DNA from: Atriophallophorus winterbourni
Taxonomy: Eukaryota > Platyhelminthes > Trematoda > Plagiorchiida > Microphallidae
Direction: 5' to 3'
NCBI GenBank assembly: GCA_013407085.1
Contig: JACCGJ010020255.1
Location: 62,001 to 126,000 of the forward strand
DNA: 64,000 nucleotides
The notes below the pieces were generated by a model. That model saw only the letters and a list, made by a program, of their open reading frames with translations. It searched no databases and had not been told where the DNA came from. The translations under genes were made by a program, and so were the position numbers. Shown in pieces: positions 59,605 through 64,000 of the stretch. The stretch's first letter is position 1, and each line of letters begins with the position of its first letter.

Positions 59605-60245
59605 TCAGGAGCCAAGAGCTGTATCAGCTAAACAAACCTTAGCTTGCAGACGACGCTTAAAACAATGCCATTAATGTAAGCGGTCAGGAGCAAGTTCTTT
59701 CTAACTCGCCGTGTATATGCCAAGAGCTTTCATATAATTTTTGCTAACGTCTTTGTACCGCAACTGCGGACTGCCTAATGGTCGACTTCCGAATTGCAAC
59801 TCGCAATACAGTTGATCTTTCGGAATGCGACCATTTTCCATTTTGTAGACATGACCAAGAGACCGCAGGCGGCGCTCTCGCAATAGGGTGAACGTGCTCT
59901 GTAGACCAGCTACTAAAAGCACTTCAGCATTAGTCACTTTTTCTTTTCACAATATGTTCAAGATACGACGGTTGCTTCGTAGATGGAAAGCATTTAGCTT
60001 TCATTCGCGTTTTGCGTAGGTGGTCGAGTTTTCACTGCCATTCAGTAAAGCATTCAGTACTGATGTTCTGATTCAAGCTGACAGTTTCCAACAGTGATAA
60101 TGAGAGGCAATACAGTCCCTTGACGAAGGTATTTGGTCAGGCTCATGCTGATCGTTAGCCTAAGGTTTTCGCATGCGGACGAATAACAGTCACTCAGCGA
60201 CTGGAGTTGCTCTTGGGAGTGAGAAATACAAGCTGCATAATGTAT
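59605..60245 (-). mobile_element. Second-type RTE LINE, 3' fragment
   Basis: On the minus strand 60245-60054 reads LPLIITVGNCQLES, matching the copy near 34570, and 59937-59701 reads RLRSLGHVYKMENGRIPKD and FGSRPLGSPQLRYKD, a typical RTE tail. It sits at the left border of unit C. Confidence 0.65.
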
Positions 60246-60749
60246 AGAGTATTCCCAATCAGTCTTAAATATATTCAATTAATATTCTCATTATTCCTGT
60301 GAATAGCGATTGAAAATTTCATTGGTAATGAGTTTGAAAATTAACACTACTGGAAAACGCATGAAGTGCATATCGACTAAACTACAGTCAATTTATTCAC
60401 GGCGAAATTGTATTAAGAAATAACTTATGTGTTCACGTTGTTGTGTCTATTCATTCACTTCTCTTATACCGTGAGATTGAATGTTGATTATATACACCAG
60501 TTGTTTTTCCAAACGTTCGCTCGAAATACATGATAATGCTTCAGTTAAATTGAATTGAATTCTTTTCATGATATATTCTTGATGTTAATATGGTGATCAC
60601 TCTTTGGTTCATTCAGGATTATCCTTTACATTGATTTCAAATTTGAACTAATTTGTTATTAAGAATTTTAACGTGAATGCGGATATATTAATGTATACTA
60701 AGAAGCCACATAATTATTTAACAAAACATAGTGTTTAAGTGAACAATAA

Positions 60750-61200
60750 CAAAGTCATTATTGGTTAAGCGCTTGAGGCGCATATGATCAACCAGCATAT
60801 TTTGGTGATCACATCCTATGCACTTATAAACCGCAGACGGCTTGTAGCTATTAGCCGTCATCAGGTGGATAAGGTAAGATCGAAGTCAGCCATCCTTGCA
60901 ACAGTGGTAAATAGGTAAACAAAGTTTTACTTGAATCCAAATGTTATGTAGGGTTCGTACAACGAACCACGTTGTTTAAACACAGAATCACATAGTAATT
61001 TTCGGTAATGCACTCAAGGCGCATAAAGACAACCAGCTTATTGTGGTGCTCACATCCGCAAGCACATACATACCGCAGGTGGTTTGTGTCTTTTTGCCGT
61101 CATCAGATGGGGACAGTAATATCGGTTTCAGCCGGCCTTAAAACAGTGGTACAGTGAAAAACAACGGGATTTTCCTAAGAAAGACGATTTTCAAATTCAT
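60750..61200 (-). repeat. Short repeat present twice in unit C and once in unit B
   Basis: 60760-60900 and 61005-61150 are diverged direct copies; unit B has one copy at 30080-30220. Landmarks are GCGCATA(T/A)GA, CAACCAGC, GGTG(C/A)TCACATCC and GCCGTCATCAG. The reverse complement contains the CTGATGACGGC motif seen elsewhere in the window. Confidence 0.6.
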
Positions 61201-62560
61201 GAAGAGAAAGGGTTTTCTTGCCGAGCGCTCCAGATTATTACAAACAACCAATTAATTGTGGGACGTACACCCACTTTACGTGCATGCTACAACCGATTTC
61301 TAGCTGTTTGTGGCAATCAGATTATGACAATAAGATAATGGTTATTAGGCCTTGAAACAGCAGATAAGTTGTAAATTATTGTACGATGTCTAGCCAATGC
61401 TACCTAAGATCCTTACAAAGATTCACGGTGTTCAAATGCAAAACCATAACTTTGAGTTCTGGTCCAGTGCAGATTGTGCTCACGACCCTCCATATCTACA
61501 ACATTTCAACCCTGCACGTATGGTATTCGGAATATTTTGTCTTCATGTAACAAGCTAAACACTAGTTATGATAAAATGATCTTGTTTCACTTACAAACAT
61601 ATTAATATTGGATCGATAATGAGATAATTATTAAACGGTAGAGATTCACAACGTGCATTTTACTTTAATGTCTTGGAAATATTCGGTTTACTCAGCAGGA
61701 ATTCTCGGGACAAACGTGGACGCAACACTGGAATCGGATTTGTCCCTGGAGGATTTCGAATCGGAAAATTGAAATGCCGCCGGAATGAAGCTATACTCCT
61801 ATTGTGCCGAGTTGCTCGCAGTGTTTAAAAAAATACAACGCGACATTGCATCATTTTCTTTTTTTGATTCAGCAAAGTCATCTGAATAATCCTAACATTC
61901 GCGAGCCGAATAAAAATAACCAATCAATAATAGCCGTTAGAATACATTTCTCGAAGTCGATACTTTATGCAGAGTACTTATCATACTCTAAGCGTCTTTA
62001 ACGGTCAGCGTAATTAAGGAAAGAAACAACTATTTTGGGTTGATGTTGAATAATATAAAACTGAATACACTACTAGTGGATTTCTTGTTGGTAATACTTC
62101 TCGAAGTAAGTGAATGATTTTTAAATTCCACGTAATGAAAATGACTTACGGCAAAAAAAGGATAAATTTGCGGCCAAAAGTGGTGTCATCAGCCCAAAAT
62201 GATTTAGCTAATAGACTGACTGGAGCCGTTGTTCTTCATACAACGTTTTCCCAGTTTGATAAACAAAGTAATGTTTGAAAATGATCAGAAAGTCATAATC
62301 GTTAAAATGAATTTGGCAAAAGCAAGATTGTGAAATGTAGCTTAGTACGGCACGGCCTAAACAAAGGGAGAATTTCACACAAGTTCAGCATTGGTGTTTC
62401 AACAGGAACCACAAACTTCATATACATAATCACAAAATGGTGGAATTTTCAACAATGACATCAAATGTTTCTAACAAACACATTCTATGCAGCTGCTTTC
62501 TATCATATTTTCAACAGCGACTGAGTTCCGGGCTAATTAGCTACGCAAATACATTTTTCT
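61201..62560. other. Unit C, no gene recognised
   Basis: AT-rich sequence aligned with 30220-31290 and 35600-35930 of unit B. No conserved frame. Confidence 0.4.
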
Positions 62561-62564
62561 TTTT

Positions 62565-62815
62565 GATAAAATCTATCACAGAGCTACAAAGTTAGTGATC
62601 GGTCTTCGCAATGTTCTGTATATCGGAAGATTGCGACGTCTGCGTCCATGAGACTTTACGCAATGGAGGTTACGATGAGATATTATCATGACCTATAGAA
62701 TAATGTCTACAAAAGGACATCCACTTATCCTCTTGCTTGATCGGTGTAATGGAAAAGTGACAGGCGAACATTCCTTATAATTTACGAGCGAAGTTCCCGT
62801 ATTGAGTGTCTGAGC
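62565..62815 (+). repeat. Dispersed repeat, family R1 (direct copy, unit C)
   Basis: Same orientation and position relative to the gene as 35935-36190 in unit B. Confidence 0.5.
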
Positions 62816-63757
62816 TATTTTCTCGCCGTTCATTATTTGTATCTTTAGAATTCCTTTTCCCCATATGTTATGGACTTTTTTGCATGGCCGTGTTTAAAGC
62901 GAAATTAGACTTACATATGCATAGGTATATCATTCGTGTTCTCTACTGCAGATATTCTCTTTTAATTTTAGGCTATTATATTTTCACATTTTCATTCATA
63001 CCGTAATCCTGTGGTGTTGTAAAATATAACATTTTTCAACCATACATCGTTGAATCTTTAATCCTTAGGGCTGTTTGCAGCACAATATATTGGCTAATTA
63101 TAAGATTCATTGCGCATTCACTTCTACAATCAGTTTGAGATTCTGTTATTAAATACCGTGGTTCTTCGTGTGAAGCTTTTTCAAAAATAGATTTAATTTA
63201 AACCTCAACTCATCGCAGATTTCCAGGAACTCGTCCCTTCTGACAGAGAAGCTCTGTCACATAAAGTATGTTTGTACTAAAAGAGATCGTTTAAGTTACG
63301 TTTTATTGGATTGATTCAACTAATCTCAGGTTGCTGAAAAAATGCACTGACCATCTGCAGAGCAGAGATTGCTTTGATGGGCAGATCAGATCAAGATGTG
63401 TTAATACATTCGCCAGCAACTTGTAAAGCGCTGCAAGCATTTCGTTTATCTGAAGGCGAAGTAAAGTTTATTTGCGTAGCTTATATCATGCGTTCCCACA
63501 CGTGGGGATACCGAATTTCTGTTTGATCTCATGTTAATAAATAAAAGCACGATGTGTTTTGACGCAATCCCCCCGTAGAATTACCTCAACAATTCAACCT
63601 TGAATATGGGTGAGAAATCCTCGGAATGAAGATTGATGCCTGTCTAAGTTCAACACCGTTTTTAAACACCACACATTTGACAGAAGACTTCGTCATTTTG
63701 AAAGTATGTCCAATGCTTATGATTTACCTAAATTCCGACCATCTAAATTCATCTAAA

Positions 63758-63831
63758 TTCAAATTATTTGAAACAACTTGCTGAGAACCAATAAGATTTC
63801 ATCACACAATCCCATAATTCAGTATTTAGGT
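63758..63831 (+). promoter_or_regulatory. Promoter of the PAN-like gene, copy C
   Basis: TTCAAATTATTTGAA (63758-63772) and CCAAT (63788-63792) are intact. The TATA position (63823-63831) reads TATTTAGGT and is weaker than in copies A and B. Confidence 0.5.
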
Positions 63832-63871
63832 CTTCAACACTGCTAAAATCACAATCACTGTGTATGCGAAA

Positions 63872-64000
63872 ATGTCACTATTGGTTCTGCTCAGTTTGAT
63901 ACACGGTATGTTCTCAGTGGAAGGAACTGACCAAACAGAACAATCTTCGGATTGTTTCGCCCTGAGTCTTCTTCGTTCGCGTATGAGCATGTGTGACAGC
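63872..64000 (+). CDS. PAN-like secreted protein, copy C, exon 1 (cut by window end)
   Basis: 43 open codons from the conserved second ATG: a signal peptide (SLLVLLSLIHGMFSV), then SSDCFALSLLRSR and MSMCDS to the window edge. Copy C shares with copy B the EGTDQ segment and a six-base deletion after MCD that copy A lacks. Whether the rest of the gene is intact cannot be seen here. An out-of-frame ATG lies eight bases upstream at 63864. Confidence 0.65.
   Translation, partial: MSLLVLLSLIHGMFSVEGTDQTEQSSDCFALSLLRSRMSMCDS

Larger units (their letters stand above)
60245..64000 (+). repeat. Tandem unit C (partial)
   Basis: Aligns with 29600-31290 and 35600-37380 of unit B up to the window end. 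It lacks the RTE LINE that occupies 31380-35340 in unit B. Confidence 0.8.

Noticed and set aside
1..64000. tRNA, rRNA or CRISPR array
   Set aside because: I saw no cloverleaf-like gene, no rRNA sequence and no regularly spaced short repeats with unique spacers.

Overview
This window looks like repeat-rich, AT-rich nuclear DNA of a flatworm, most likely a digenean trematode. That call rests on the mix of RTE-type and CR1-type LINEs with a short-LTR Gypsy family whose primer-binding site resembles the tRNA-Trp type described for trematode CsRn1-like elements. It is an inference from repeat types, not a species identification. There is no bacterial signal: no operons, no CRISPR, no rRNA, and I recognised no tRNA.

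The most interesting content is a tandemly duplicated locus. Copy A (gene 8995-14009) appears intact, copy B (37240-44127) is a pseudogene, and copy C (from 63872) runs off the right edge. From the sequence I assembled a three-exon gene: exon 1 8995-9273, exon 2 11071-11155, exon 3 13789-14009, about 194 codons. The product has a signal peptide, one PAN/apple-like cysteine domain and a strongly basic, amphipathic C-terminal tail. Start, splice sites and the 85-nt length of exon 2 are supported by comparing copies. All three copies carry the same compact promoter: a perfect 7-bp inverted repeat, a CCAAT motif and a TATA-like motif at fixed spacing. Copy B has lost its reading frame in exons 1 and 3. 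An 81-nt block deep in intron 2 is more conserved between A and B (2 mismatches) than the exons are, so it is a candidate alternative last exon or regulatory element.

Layout. 1-8577: decayed retroelements (5' part of an RTE LINE, Gypsy gag and integrase pieces, a non-autonomous LTR element with both LTRs, another Gypsy integrase end with a probable LTR). 8578-27050: tandem unit A with the intact gene, interrupted by a CR1 3' fragment (16120-17210) and by a CR1-inside-CR1 nest (18350-25335) whose younger member is almost intact. 27047-28255: candidate exons of unrecognised host genes. 29590-59110: tandem unit B with a degenerate second-type RTE (31380-35340), the pseudogene, a nearly full-length RTE in its intron 1 (37619-40738), a CR1 fragment (44478-46613), another RTE fragment (49560-52020) and a CR1 (52760-58020) split by a second copy of the non-autonomous LTR element. 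59115-60240: CR1 and RTE tails. 60245-64000: unit C.

Most long open frames belong to retroelements and most are broken. Because the units are paralogous, each insertion can be compared with an empty site in another unit, which shows that duplication of the locus came before most of the insertions.
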